This document shows, piece by piece, positions 41,968-51,110 of a stretch of 63,944 nt of DNA. The stretch's first letter is position 1; every line of letters begins with the position of its first letter. Both the position numbers and the translations under genes were made by a program. This stretch comes from Flavobacteriaceae bacterium LSUCC0859 (GTDB taxonomy: Bacteria; Bacteroidota; Bacteroidia; Flavobacteriales; Flavobacteriaceae). The notes under the pieces were generated by a model. It was not told the DNA's origin. It saw only the letters and a list, made by a program, of their open reading frames with translations, and ran no database searches. Location: positions 1 through 63,944 of the forward strand of contig JAKOGP010000008.1 of NCBI GenBank assembly GCA_022239325.1, written 5' to 3'.

Positions 41968-41994
41968 AAAAGACCCAAATAGGGCCTTCTTTTT
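41968..41994. terminator. Weak hairpin with T-run between terB and the acetyltransferase gene
   Basis: AAAGACCC (41969-41976) can pair imperfectly with GGGCCTTCTTT (41982-41992) with a 3-nt bulge, and A- and T-rich flanks lie on both sides. It probably ends the terB transcript on the minus strand. Confidence 0.4.
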
Positions 41995-42024
41995 GTTCTG
42001 GGTAGCTGTTATAACAATAGGAAC

Positions 42025-42441
42025 TTATAACAGAGACTGATACTCTTCAAAACTAAAACGACCCGTGAAAATTTCAGTAGATCTTTTTATTAGTTTCAAA
42101 GCCTCTGCCTCCGTATAGCCCAAACCTATGGCGTACTTTAATACCAAAGCAGTCTCTTCTTGGTCTATTCTATGGTCTGCGAAAATAATTTTAAAGAGGT
42201 CAAATAAGCGCTCTAATCTGGCTTGAGCGCTGCTTGCCGGATCTATGGGATATTTGTTTTCCTTCTTCATTACCTCTGCATATTCCTGTTCAGAAATCCC
42301 TAGTTTATTTGAAAACCTGTTTAAAACCGCCAATTCAGCCTCATTTATTTGACCGTCTGCGGCAGCCAATGTGGCAATAGCAGCAAAATGTGCTACATTT
42401 TTACGGTGTTCACTGTGGGTGTATAAATCTACAAAAGACAT
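42025..42441 (-). CDS. TerB-like (tellurite resistance/DnaJ-associated) domain protein
   Basis: 138 residues that are wholly a TerB-type helical bundle: HFAAIATLAAADGQINEAE and FADHRIDQEE are the two acidic, metal-binding-like segments in the usual spacing. TerB proteins occur in tellurite or envelope-stress contexts, but an isolated copy as here has no defined role. Divergent from mfd with 67 bp between. Confidence 0.82.
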   Translation of the reverse strand: MSFVDLYTHSEHRKNVAHFAAIATLAAADGQINEAELAVLNRFSNKLGISEQEYAEVMKKENKYPIDPASSAQARLERLFDLFKIIFADHRIDQEETALVLKYAIGLGYTEAEALKLIKRSTEIFTGRFSFEEYQSLL

Positions 42442-42486
42442 AAAATAATCACTTTATATTAGGAGGTAAAGATAGGTCTTTTAGCC

Positions 42487-42494
42487 TATATTTG
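42487..42494 (+). promoter_or_regulatory. Candidate -7 element of mfd
   Basis: TATATTTG matches TAnnTTTG. A start near 42501 leaves only about 8 nt before the TTG start codon at 42509, suggesting a nearly leaderless mRNA. Confidence 0.5.
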
Positions 42495-42508
42495 CTAAAA
42501 TTTTACCC

Positions 42509-45500
42509 TTGAGTAAGTCATTCATCAGTACAATTTTTTCCGACTATTTGCTTGCGCAACTCGGGGAATTAAACCTCCAAATTAAAGCAAACACCTCCCC
42601 AGAAAAAGCTCAGATTTTTCTTAATGGGTTGTCTGGTTCTGCCCTTTCGTTTGCTATTTCTAGCTTATTTAAAGCTCAAAAGGCTCCTTTTTTGCTCCTT
42701 CTAGAAGACAAGGAAACAGCAGCTTATATTTTAAATGACTTGGAGCAGTTTATTGGAGAAGACCAGCTTTTGTTTTATCCCGCCAGCTACAAAGCGCCTT
42801 ATGAAACCTCTCAGACAGACAATGCCAATATTCTGCTCCGAGCAGAGGTGTTGCAACGTTTAGGAAAGAAAGACAGCCCCATATGCGTGGTGTCCTACCC
42901 AGAGGCTGTATTTGAAAAGGTACTCCAAAAAAAGACCTTAGAAAAAAATACCCTCACACTCCAACAAGGAGACTTAATTAGCTTAGAATTTTTAAATGAG
43001 ACTCTATTTGAATACCGTTTTAAAAGAGTAGATTTTGTTACAGGTCCTGGTGAATTTTCCGTCAGAGGGGGAATTGTAGACGTCTTCTCTTATTCTTATG
43101 ACCACCCTTACAGAATAGAGTTTTTTGGAGAAGAAATAGAGAGTATTAGAAGCTTTGACATTGTTCACCAAAGATCTATTGCCAAACAAAACACCATAAG
43201 TATTGTCCCAAATATAAGCCTCACAGATACGGAGACGGCGCGCTGTGATTTTTTGAGTTTTATGGGAGAGCAGGCCATTGTGTGTGTCAAAAAACCCAGT
43301 ATACTAAAACATAAGATAGCGGGGCTTTACACCGCAGCAGAAAAGAAATTTTCAGAATTTGACGGCGCTGTAAGACAGTTAAGCCCAGACCAACTTTTCA
43401 CTAATGAAGCCGTTCTGCTATCTGAGCTAGAGGGGCATCACAGTTTTTTTATAGATAGCAATGCAGAGGAATTAGAAGGGCTTGGTATAAAAGCAAGGGT
43501 GCAAAGCCTGAGCAAAACAATACACTTTAAAGGAACCGAGCAACCTGCTTTTAATAAAAAATTTAGTCTGCTCATAGATAGGCTCAGACAAAACCACCAA
43601 AGTGGGATGGAAAACTACATCTTCTGTGCTAGTGTGTCCCAATCCAAAAGGTTTGAAGACATCTTTGCCCAGGCCAAAACCGCTGTGCCGTATAAGACAG
43701 TTGTAGGCTCTATGTACCAAGGTTTTGAGATTCCTAGCCTCCAAATAGCCTGTTATACAGACCATGAAATTTTTGAACGATACCACAAATTTCACATTAA
43801 AAATGGCTTTAAGAAAAAAGAGGCCATTAGCCTCTCTGAACTCAATAAACTAGAGATCGGAGACTATGTGACGCATATAGACCACGGTATAGGAAAATTC
43901 GGAGGCCTTCAGAAAATAGAAGTAGAGGGCAAGAAACAAGAAGCAATTAAGCTCGCCTATGGAGAAAGAGACGTACTCTATGTGAGCATACACTCCCTAC
44001 ACAAAATTGCCAAATTTAATGGCAAAGACGGCAGCCCTCCAAAAATTTACAAATTAGGGTCTGGTGCTTGGAAAAAAATAAAAGAAAAGACCAAAACTCG
44101 AGTAAAAAAACTGGCTTTTGACCTCATTCAAATCTACGCCAAAAGAAGGCTTCAAAAAGGGTTTCAATACGGGCCAGACTCTAGCCTGCAACACGAGCTA
44201 GAAGCCTCTTTTTTATACGAAGACACCCCAGATCAGGTAAGCGCTACAGAAGACATCAAAAAAGATATGGAAAGTGAGCGTCCCATGGACAGATTAATCT
44301 GTGGAGACGTGGGCTTCGGAAAAACCGAAGTAGCCATTAGAGCCGCCTTTAAAGCCGTAGACAACGGCAAACAAGTAGCGGTATTGGTCCCTACCACTAT
44401 TTTGGCCTATCAGCACTTTAACACTTTTAGTGCCAGACTATCAGATATGCCTGTGACGGTAGATTATTTAAACCGCTTTAGAACGGCCAAAGAAAAAAAA
44501 GAAACCCTAGAAAGATTGGCTGCAGGTAAAGTAGACATCATTATTGGAACCCACCAGCTGGTGAATAAAAAAGTGGTCTTTAAAGACTTGGGGCTACTCA
44601 TTGTAGACGAGGAACAAAAATTTGGTGTCGGGGTTAAGGACAAGCTCAAGTCTATAAAGGAAAATGTAGATGTGCTTACCCTTACTGCTACCCCCATCCC
44701 AAGAACCTTGCAATTTAGTCTTATGGCAGCTAGAGACCTCTCCGTGATAAACACCGCTCCACCGAACAGATACCCCATAGAGAGCAGTGTGGTTCGCTTT
44801 AATGAAAGTCTTATTAGAGACGCCATTTCTTATGAGATTCAAAGAAATGGTCAGGTGTTTTTTATTCACAACCGCATAGAAAACATAAAAGAAGTGGCCG
44901 GTCTCATACAGCGACTAGTTCCCGACGCAAGAGTGGCGGTGGGTCATGGTCAGATGGAAGGCAAAAAACTCGAAACCCTCATGCAATCTTTCATGAATGG
45001 TGGTTTTGATGTTTTAGTCTCTACTACTATTATTGAAAGTGGCCTAGACGTCTCTAACGCCAACACCATATTTATTAATAATGCCAATAATTTTGGCCTT
45101 TCAGACCTCCACCAAATGCGCGGACGAGTGGGAAGAAGTAACAAAAAAGCCTTCTGCTATTTCATTACCCCCCCTTACGAGGTCATGACGGCCGATGCCA
45201 GAAAGCGTATACAAGCACTGGAGCAGTTTACTGCCTTGGGCAGTGGTTTTAACATTGCCATGAAAGATCTTGAGATACGAGGAGCTGGAGATATTTTAGG
45301 AGGAGAACAAAGTGGCTTTATTAATGAGATTGGTTTTGAAACCTATCAAAAAATCATGGCAGAAGCCATTGATGAATTAAAAAATTCAGAGTTCAAAGAG
45401 CTTTACAAAGAAGAACTTATTGCGAGCAAAGACAAAAAATATGTCTCTGAAACCCAGATGGACACAGACATGGAGATGCTTTTTCCAGACCAATATATTA

Positions 45501-45907
45501 ACAGTACCTCAGAGAGACTGAGTCTCTACACAGAGCTCAACAGTATAGAGCAAGAAAAAGACTTGCTGACCTTTGAAGAAGGACTCATAGACCGGTTTGG
45601 TCCCATACCACCACCAGCAGCAGATTTACTCACTGCAGTAAGATTAAAATGGATAGCCAATAAAATGGGCTTAGAAAAAGTGGTCCTGAAACAGTCTAAA
45701 TTCCTTGGCTATTTCATAGCAGATCAGCAGTCTGAATTTTATCTAAGCGATCGCTTTAGGGAAGTGCTTTCTTTTGTACAGAGACACTCCAAACAATGCA
45801 TCCTTAAAGAAAAACAAACCAGGAATGGACTTAGGTTATTGCTGGTCATAGAAGGGGTTCAGAAGGTAACTACAGCCCATAACATCCTAAATAATTTTGA
45901 GGGCTAA
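42509..45907 (+). CDS. mfd: Transcription-repair coupling factor
   Basis: 1,132 residues. It binds stalled RNA polymerase, pushes it off the template and recruits UvrA. The UvrB-like N-part (~1-340), the CarD-like polymerase-interaction domain (GDYVTHIDHGIGKFGGL), and the translocase follow the usual order. Walker A is GDVGFGKTEVAIRAAF (~599) and the DEEQ box is VDEEQKFGV (~699); RGRVGRS is helicase motif VI. The TRCF domain ends the protein. The start is TTG at 42509: no ATG follows in frame for over 200 codons, and MSKSF fits. The short leader is unusual. Confidence 0.96.
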   Translation: MSKSFISTIFSDYLLAQLGELNLQIKANTSPEKAQIFLNGLSGSALSFAISSLFKAQKAPFLLLLEDKETAAYILNDLEQFIGEDQLLFYPASYKAPYETSQTDNANILLRAEVLQRLGKKDSPICVVSYPEAVFEKVLQKKTLEKNTLTLQQGDLISLEFLNETLFEYRFKRVDFVTGPGEFSVRGGIVDVFSYSYDHPYRIEFFGEEIESIRSFDIVHQRSIAKQNTISIVPNISLTDTETARCDFLSFMGEQAIVCVKKPSILKHKIAGLYTAAEKKFSEFDGAVRQLSPDQLFTNEAVLLSELEGHHSFFIDSNAEELEGLGIKARVQSLSKTIHFKGTEQPAFNKKFSLLIDRLRQNHQSGMENYIFCASVSQSKRFEDIFAQAKTAVPYKTVVGSMYQGFEIPSLQIACYTDHEIFERYHKFHIKNGFKKKEAISLSELNKLEIGDYVTHIDHGIGKFGGLQKIEVEGKKQEAIKLAYGERDVLYVSIHSLHKIAKFNGKDGSPPKIYKLGSGAWKKIKEKTKTRVKKLAFDLIQIYAKRRLQKGFQYGPDSSLQHELEASFLYEDTPDQVSATEDIKKDMESERPMDRLICGDVGFGKTEVAIRAAFKAVDNGKQVAVLVPTTILAYQHFNTFSARLSDMPVTVDYLNRFRTAKEKKETLERLAAGKVDIIIGTHQLVNKKVVFKDLGLLIVDEEQKFGVGVKDKLKSIKENVDVLTLTATPIPRTLQFSLMAARDLSVINTAPPNRYPIESSVVRFNESLIRDAISYEIQRNGQVFFIHNRIENIKEVAGLIQRLVPDARVAVGHGQMEGKKLETLMQSFMNGGFDVLVSTTIIESGLDVSNANTIFINNANNFGLSDLHQMRGRVGRSNKKAFCYFITPPYEVMTADARKRIQALEQFTALGSGFNIAMKDLEIRGAGDILGGEQSGFINEIGFETYQKIMAEAIDELKNSEFKELYKEELIASKDKKYVSETQMDTDMEMLFPDQYINSTSERLSLYTELNSIEQEKDLLTFEEGLIDRFGPIPPPAADLLTAVRLKWIANKMGLEKVVLKQSKFLGYFIADQQSEFYLSDRFREVLSFVQRHSKQCILKEKQTRNGLRLLLVIEGVQKVTTAHNILNNFEG

Positions 45908-45996
45908 TGAATTGGATGGTTCAATGAAATCTATTTCATTGTGGCACTAATTGGAAGGCTAATGAATTGGATAGCTAATTTGTAGCCTAATGAATT
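45902..45996 (+). repeat. Short repeat cluster after mfd
   Basis: GGCTAATGAATTGGAT occurs at 45902-45917 and 45957-45972, with a third partial copy GCCTAATGAATT at 45985-45996. Between the first two lies a perfect 9-bp hairpin (CAATGAAAT at 45922-45930, ATTTCATTG at 45933-45941). The first copy includes the mfd stop codon. No T-run follows the hairpin. Confidence 0.75.
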
Positions 45997-46002
45997 ATAA
46001 CG

Positions 46003-46662
46003 CTAAAGTGCCTTGAGGTCTTTAATAGTTCTAAAGGCCACGTCTACTTGAGAATCATTTACGATAATAGTAAATTCATTAGTGGTAGAAATTACCTCAT
46101 AAAGCACAATTCCCTCCCAGGCCAAACGTTGGAAAATAAAGTAATAAATTCCAGGTACAGACACATTTTCTGCTGGTAATTTTACGGTAATAGACGAAAG
46201 GTTTTCTGCTTTTTGAGTGCATTTTTCAGACACAAAAAGCTGTTCCACTGTTTGATCTAGAATACCACTAACTACAATATTGAGCTCATTAACCCCCCTT
46301 GAAGAGGTATAAAAAACATCTTTATTTTTGTTAATTTCCTTTAATAAAAGGGTTTGGTTTTCAAGAATGGTGTCTGAAATTAAAAAGGTGAAATCTGTTA
46401 AGGAAGAACGCACCGTAATCTCTCCAATATTTTTGAGGACCTTAATAATTTTATGGGTCGCTCTAAATTCCATGTCATCTGAAAGCCGCTTTAAGGCCAT
46501 CACAATAGCACCATTTCTAATGTCTTTCCCCAAAGCCTCCTCAATTTCAGGCATGATAATCCTAGACAATGAGGTTAAATTAATAATTCCTTGGGCCAAG
46601 GCACTTTGTAAAAAAGGTTTCTTTTTAATGTAGTTTTCTACAACAGACGAAATGGTTTTCAT
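46003..46662 (-). CDS. ACT-domain-like protein of unknown function
   Basis: 219 residues from ATG 46662; a GTG at 46680 would add 6. Residues ~1-85 are a basic, helical N-part (winged-helix-like, TISSVVENYIKKKPFLQSAL). The rest shows ACT-type beta-alpha-beta patterns (NELNIVVSGI, SSITVKLPAENVSVPGIYYF, NEFTIIVNDSQVDVAF), as in the regulatory end of aspartokinases, but no kinase motif is present. It may sense an amino acid and bind DNA or a partner enzyme (inference). A full TATATTTG -7 element lies 56 bp upstream. Confidence 0.7.
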   Translation of the reverse strand: MKTISSVVENYIKKKPFLQSALAQGIINLTSLSRIIMPEIEEALGKDIRNGAIVMALKRLSDDMEFRATHKIIKVLKNIGEITVRSSLTDFTFLISDTILENQTLLLKEINKNKDVFYTSSRGVNELNIVVSGILDQTVEQLFVSEKCTQKAENLSSITVKLPAENVSVPGIYYFIFQRLAWEGIVLYEVISTTNEFTIIVNDSQVDVAFRTIKDLKAL

Positions 46663-46717
46663 AAAAAATCTCTGTATCACAAACCCACATTAGGGTGTAG
46701 TGAAGGTTAATAAATGA

Positions 46718-46725
46718 CAAATATA
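46718..46725 (-). promoter_or_regulatory. Candidate -7 element for the ACT-like gene
   Basis: Minus-strand TATATTTG fits TAnnTTTG, placing transcription start near 46711 and a leader of about 50 nt before the ATG at 46662. Confidence 0.55.
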
Positions 46726-46843
46726 ACACATTGTTAAAATTAAAACAAATTGATACATTATTAAATTATTAAGTATTTTTTAAAATGGATATATATCCTG
46801 CAAGGTTTTAGCTGTATAGGTGCATATAATAGAGTAATTCAAG

Positions 46844-47203
46844 CTAAAAGTGGTAAAATGCGTCAATCATATGATCTATCTCATACTGCTCTCCCCGTAA
46901 AATAACCGTTATAATGTCAAAGCGAACCTCTTTGTGAATCTGATGGGATTGTACGTAATAGTTGGCTGCTCGGATGAGTAAATTAATTTTGGAGGGGGTC
47001 ATGGTGTGCTGTAGCGATTTTAGAAAAGACTGACTTCTGGTCTTCACCTCAACTACTACCAAGTGCACTTCATTGGTCACAATAAGATCTATTTCTGCTT
47101 TGCGCAGATGGTAGTTCGTTTCTAAGATCTCATACCCCTTAGACACCAAATATGCCTTGGCAATCTCTTCGCCTTTTTTTCCAATATCGTTGTGAATGGC
47201 CAT
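46844..47203 (-). CDS. YraN/UPF0102 family endonuclease-like protein
   Basis: 119 residues, the usual family length. The nuclease-like core GKKGEEIAKAYL, RKAEIDLI and VVVEVKTRS (E, D, ExK pattern) is that of the UPF0102 (YraN) family, related to Holliday-junction-type nucleases. The exact substrate in this family is not known. It lies upstream of, and divergent from, metG, separated by 154 bp. Confidence 0.9.
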   Translation of the reverse strand: MAIHNDIGKKGEEIAKAYLVSKGYEILETNYHLRKAEIDLIVTNEVHLVVVEVKTRSQSFLKSLQHTMTPSKINLLIRAANYYVQSHQIHKEVRFDIITVILRGEQYEIDHMIDAFYHF

Positions 47204-47228
47204 ACTTTAATTATAGTGGAACCAAACC

Positions 47229-47274
47229 ATTAGGCTGTAGATAGATCGGGGAAGCTAAAATTAGGCTGTAAATA
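47229..47274. repeat. Two direct repeats upstream of metG
   Basis: ATTAGGCTGTAGATA (47229-47243) and ATTAGGCTGTAAATA (47260-47274) differ at one base and are 31 bp apart, about three helical turns. They lie between yraN and metG and could be a tandem regulator site. Confidence 0.5.
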
Positions 47275-47331
47275 AGCTTTAATATAGGTAAAAACTTTCA
47301 TTTGAGACCAAAATACTGCTTACAAATTAAC

Positions 47332-47339
47332 TATTTTTG
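47332..47339 (+). promoter_or_regulatory. Candidate -7 element of metG
   Basis: TATTTTTG fits TAnnTTTG; the metG ATG lies 18 bp downstream. A TTTG at 47301-47304 may serve as -33, though the spacing is longer than usual. Confidence 0.55.
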
Positions 47340-47357
47340 TAGCCTAATTTAAAAAAT

Positions 47358-49427
47358 ATGCCGGCTTTGAGTACCCCTTCCAGATATACCATAACTGCAG
47401 CGCTCCCATACACAAATGGTCCTATACATATAGGTCATCTAGCAGGAGTATATGTCCCTGCAGATATTTACAGTAGGTTTCTAAGAGGGGTGGGAAGAGA
47501 TGTTTTATTTGTTTGTGGTAGTGACGAGCATGGTGTGGCTATTTCAATGAAGGCTAAAAAAGAGGGTATCAGCCCCAAGGAAGTCATTGATAAATACCAC
47601 CAGATGATAGACCAATCTTTCCAAGATTTTGGAATAGCTTTTGATCATTACTCAAGGACTTCTGGGGCTACACACCACCAGACAGCGGCGGATTTTTTTC
47701 AAAAATTACACTCTGAAGAAAAGTTTATAGCAGAAACCACGCCTCAGTTATACGACCCAGAGGCACAGCAGTTTTTGGCAGATAGATTTGTCACCGGCAC
47801 CTGCCCTAAATGTAGTTTTGAAGAGGCCTATGGAGACCAATGCGAAAGCTGCGGAACATCTTTAAATGCTACAGAGCTCATACAACCTAAATCTACTTTA
47901 AGTGGGGCAACTCCTATTCTCAAAGACACCAAACATTGGTTTTTACCCTTAGACCAATACGAAGACTTTTTAAAAGAATGGATTTTAGAGGGTCACAAAA
48001 AAGATTGGAAACCCAATGTGTACGGGCAGTGTAAATCCTGGATAGATGACGGACTAAAACCTAGAGCTGTTACCAGAGATTTGGACTGGGGCATCCCTGT
48101 TCCTGTAGAAGGAGGGGCTGGAAAAGTTTTATACGTTTGGTTTGACGCCCCCATAGGTTACATTTCTGCTAGTAAAGAATGGGGAGAAAAAAACGGAAAA
48201 GACTGGGCGCCTTATTGGAAAGATTCAGACAGCAAATTGGTGCATTTTATTGGCAAAGATAATATTGTGTTTCACTGTATTATTTTCCCCTCCATGCTCA
48301 AAGCTCATGGAGATTATATACTTCCAGATAATGTCCCTGCCAACGAATTCTTGAATTTAGAAGGTCAAAAACTTTCTACCTCTAAAAACTGGGCCGTATG
48401 GCTTCATGAATACCTTTTGGACTTTCCAAATTTGCAAGACGTATTGAGGTACACCTTAACGGCCAACGCTCCGGAGTCTAAAGACAATGACTTTACCTGG
48501 AAAGACTTTCAGGCCAGAAACAATAACGAGTTGGTTGCTATTTTTGGCAATTTCATTAACAGAGCAACTGTGCTTACACATAAATACTACCAAGGAAGCG
48601 TTCCCGCGCCTAATGACTTGAGTACAGAGGACACTCTAACACTAGAAAAACTAAAAGAATTCCCAGATATCATTGCAGCCTCTATTGAGAAGTACAGGTT
48701 TAGAGAAGCCAGTACGGAACTTATGAATGTAGCCAGGCTAGGCAATAAATACTTGGCAGATCAAGAGCCTTGGAAACTCATAAAAACAGACCCGGACCGG
48801 GTGCAAACCATTATGTATGTGGGGCTTCAAATTGCGGCGGCCCTAAGTGTTCTCAGCAAACCATTTCTCCCTTTTACAGCTAGTAAATTAGAAACTGCTT
48901 TACATACTGAGGCTCTACATTTAAGTTGGAATTCTGTATCTGACAGTAAGCCTCTCTTGGCTGCGGGCCATGTGATCTCTGAGCCAAAGTTGCTCTTTAG
49001 AAAAATTGAAGATGCGGAGATCTCAGCGCAATTAGAAAAATTAGAGCAAACAAAAAAAACAAACGAAAAAATGAATGCGACGCTGGCCCCACAAAAAGAG
49101 ACTACCAGCTTTGAAGATTTTAGCAAACTAGACCTGAGAACTGGAACCATCATAGCGGCAGAAAAAATGCCTAAAGCCAAAAAACTATTGGTTTTACAAG
49201 TTCAAACTGGCTTAGATATCCGAACCATTGTCTCTGGGATTGCAGAACACTTTAATCCAGAAGACATTGTGGGCAAACAGGTTACAGTACTTATTAATTT
49301 AGCGCCAAGAGTTTTAAGAGGTGTAGAAAGCCAGGGCATGATACTGATGACGGAAGACAGCCAAGGCAGCCTGGTTTTTGTAAACCCCGACCAATCTGGA
49401 GTGGCAGACGGAAGCGTAATTAGCTAG
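47358..49427 (+). CDS. metG: Methionine--tRNA ligase
   Basis: 689 residues. Class I signature HIGH (24-27), zinc-binding CPKC...CESC in the connective domain, and KLSTSK (~337) for the KMSKS loop. The anticodon-binding helical domain follows. The C-terminal ~100 residues ([19 protein letters not shown] onward) are an EMAPII/Trbp111-type tRNA-binding domain that also supports dimerisation. It charges initiator and elongator tRNA-Met. Ends before a strong bidirectional terminator. Confidence 0.98.
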   Translation: MPALSTPSRYTITAALPYTNGPIHIGHLAGVYVPADIYSRFLRGVGRDVLFVCGSDEHGVAISMKAKKEGISPKEVIDKYHQMIDQSFQDFGIAFDHYSRTSGATHHQTAADFFQKLHSEEKFIAETTPQLYDPEAQQFLADRFVTGTCPKCSFEEAYGDQCESCGTSLNATELIQPKSTLSGATPILKDTKHWFLPLDQYEDFLKEWILEGHKKDWKPNVYGQCKSWIDDGLKPRAVTRDLDWGIPVPVEGGAGKVLYVWFDAPIGYISASKEWGEKNGKDWAPYWKDSDSKLVHFIGKDNIVFHCIIFPSMLKAHGDYILPDNVPANEFLNLEGQKLSTSKNWAVWLHEYLLDFPNLQDVLRYTLTANAPESKDNDFTWKDFQARNNNELVAIFGNFINRATVLTHKYYQGSVPAPNDLSTEDTLTLEKLKEFPDIIAASIEKYRFREASTELMNVARLGNKYLADQEPWKLIKTDPDRVQTIMYVGLQIAAALSVLSKPFLPFTASKLETALHTEALHLSWNSVSDSKPLLAAGHVISEPKLLFRKIEDAEISAQLEKLEQTKKTNEKMNATLAPQKETTSFEDFSKLDLRTGTIIAAEKMPKAKKLLVLQVQTGLDIRTIVSGIAEHFNPEDIVGKQVTVLINLAPRVLRGVESQGMILMTEDSQGSLVFVNPDQSGVADGSVIS

Positions 49428-49477
49428 GGGGAATAAACCGCTATGTTAGCGAGCATCAAGAAAAACAAATAAAATTT

Positions 49478-49509
49478 AAAAGCCCGCTGTAATCAGCGGG
49501 CTTTTAATT
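49478..49509. terminator. Bidirectional terminator between metG and ssb
   Basis: AAAAGCCCGCTG (49478-49489) and CAGCGGGCTTTT (49494-49505) form a perfect 12-bp stem around a TAAT loop, followed by a T-run. It serves metG; on the opposite strand it lies 32 bp beyond the ssb stop codon. Confidence 0.95.
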
Positions 49510-49540
49510 ACAAAAATCAGGCATTGAAGTCTATTTTAGT

Positions 49541-49900
49541 TTATTCCTCCGTATAAGCTTCTGGCTTAGACTTAGATTGTAACAAAAGTACTTCGCTACA
49601 AAGCACCTCTGTGAGATACCTCTTTTCTCCATTGGCCTCATAAGAGCGGTGTGTGAGCTTTCCCTCTATGGCAATCTCTTGTCCCTTGCTTACATACTGG
49701 CCAATAATCTCTGCTGTTTTGCCCCAGGCCACCACATAATGCCATTGGGTATCTGTTTGTAGGTCTCCCTGCTGATTTTTAAATTTTTCATTGGTGGCCA
49801 TTGAGAAATGTACCACACTTTTACCACTTTCTAATTGTTTTACGAGCGGTGTAGCACCAACATTACCAATTAACTGAACTTTGTTTCTAATTGCTTTCAT
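49541..49900 (-). CDS. ssb: Single-stranded DNA-binding protein
   Basis: 119 residues with an OB fold: NKVQLIGNVGATPLVK, then HYVVAWGKTAEI and GQEIAIEGKLTHRSYE. The N-terminal domain is complete. The C-terminus is short (SKPEAYTEE) and lacks the Pro-rich linker and DDDIPF-type tail of the main replication SSB. It therefore looks like a shorter paralogue, possibly for competence, repair or mobile DNA. Intergenic region upstream contains a 20-bp palindrome. Confidence 0.93.
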   Translation of the reverse strand: MKAIRNKVQLIGNVGATPLVKQLESGKSVVHFSMATNEKFKNQQGDLQTDTQWHYVVAWGKTAEIIGQYVSKGQEIAIEGKLTHRSYEANGEKRYLTEVLCSEVLLLQSKSKPEAYTEE

Positions 49901-50023
49901 AATAAATAATTTTAAGGTTTTTGTAAATAGGCCGCCTTCGAAGCTTTAGCCTAAGTACCCCACAAACATACAAGGAGCAAATTGTCAGAGTCGGTATAAA
50001 AACATTTATAGTCATTTAAAAGT

Positions 50024-50043
50024 GTTTTTAAACGTTTAAAAAC
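50024..50043. promoter_or_regulatory. 20-bp perfect palindrome between ssb and the zinc-ribbon gene
   Basis: GTTTTTAAAC followed by GTTTAAAAAC is an exact 20-bp palindrome without spacer. It lies 124 bp from the ssb ATG and 90 bp from the ATG at 50133, in a divergent promoter region. An operator is possible. Confidence 0.5.
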
Positions 50044-50132
50044 GATTCTATGAAACAGTCCTCTCAAAATTGACTAACTTTATTAGATCCTCAACTGCTT
50101 ACTTCAGCACTTCCTAACTAAATTATGAACTC

Positions 50133-50483
50133 ATGGAAAAGCAATGCTTGTGTTGTCAGGAAATTATTATTGGAAGAAGTGATAAAAAATTTTGTGGAGA
50201 TGCTTGCAGAAACGACTATCACAACAAAGTGAATAGCCAAAATGGGAGATTGTTCCGAAAAGTTAACAACGAATTAAAAAGAAATTACCTCATTTTAAAC
50301 CGAGTAAGGCTTGTAGAAGGAAAGGGAAAAGTAACCAAAGTAGCTCTTATAAACCAAGGTTTTCAATTTGATCTATTTACCTCTGTTTATCAGACTAAGA
50401 AAGGAAGTGAATATCACTTTGTATACGATTTGGGCTACTTAAAACTCGGGGAAGACCTCTATATGGTAGTGAAAAAATATTGA
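50133..50483 (+). CDS. Small zinc-ribbon protein of unknown function
   Basis: 116 residues. The N-terminus has a Cys cluster, CLCCQEIIIG and KFCGDACRNDYH, of the zinc-ribbon kind (C-x2-C ... C-x3-C). The remainder is a beta-rich domain without a recognised motif. Flavobacteria carry similar short proteins of unknown role. Its stop lies 2 bp before the convergent CBS gene stop. Could be a DNA- or RNA-binding regulator (inference). Confidence 0.8.
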   Translation: MEKQCLCCQEIIIGRSDKKFCGDACRNDYHNKVNSQNGRLFRKVNNELKRNYLILNRVRLVEGKGKVTKVALINQGFQFDLFTSVYQTKKGSEYHFVYDLGYLKLGEDLYMVVKKY

Positions 50484-50485
50484 GC

Positions 50486-50953
50486 TTATTTCTTCCATTG
50501 TTGGCCGCTTAATTTAAGGGCTGCTATCACAATGTCTTTTCTGCTAATCTGCCCCACCATTTTACCCGCAGACATCACTGGCAACCTTCGCCTATTGTTT
50601 TTATGAAATATGGTAGCCGCGTCAAAAATAGAAGATTGAGCGTCTATGGTTTCAACCTCCTTGGACATAAAGGAGGAGACGTTTTTCTCCAAAATAGGAA
50701 GATTAAAATAACGGCTTTCAGAAATTTGTTTCATACAGTCTGCCTCTGAGACCATACCCACCAATTGGCCTTGGGCGTCTAGCACTGGTCCACCAGAAAT
50801 ATGATGTGAAGCAAAACACTCCATGACTTCCAAAATAGATTGCTCTGGGCTAAAAGTAATTAGAGATTTGGTCATATAATCAGCAACTAAAATGGCTGAT
50901 TTAGTGGTTTCTTTTGTGTTGGCCCTTGCGCCTTGAAAACTTTTGATACCCAT
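50486..50953 (-). CDS. CBS domain pair protein
   Basis: 155 residues, nearly all two CBS domains: VADYMTKSLITFSPEQSILE...GPVLDAQGQLVGMVSEAD and VSSFMSKEVETIDAQSS...LPVMSAGKMVGQISRKD. Such free-standing pairs bind adenosine nucleotides and regulate partner enzymes or channels. Partner unknown. Starts ATG 50953. Confidence 0.92.
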   Translation of the reverse strand: MGIKSFQGARANTKETTKSAILVADYMTKSLITFSPEQSILEVMECFASHHISGGPVLDAQGQLVGMVSEADCMKQISESRYFNLPILEKNVSSFMSKEVETIDAQSSIFDAATIFHKNNRRRLPVMSAGKMVGQISRKDIVIAALKLSGQQWKK

Positions 50954-51072
50954 AACCTATCTTTTTAAAATTCAATTATAAGATAATCAAAATAATGACT
51001 CAAAATGCAAATCAAGAATAAAAATCTAATAATCAAATACTTAGAGAATCTATAAACCGCCAAAAAAACCCT

Positions 51073-51080
51073 TAACTTTG
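51073..51080 (+). promoter_or_regulatory. Candidate -7 element for the SDR gene at 51111
   Basis: TAACTTTG is a full match to TAnnTTTG, 30 bp before the ATG. Confidence 0.55.
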
Positions 51081-51110
51081 CCGTTGTCGCGTACAATATA
51101 ATAACAACAA

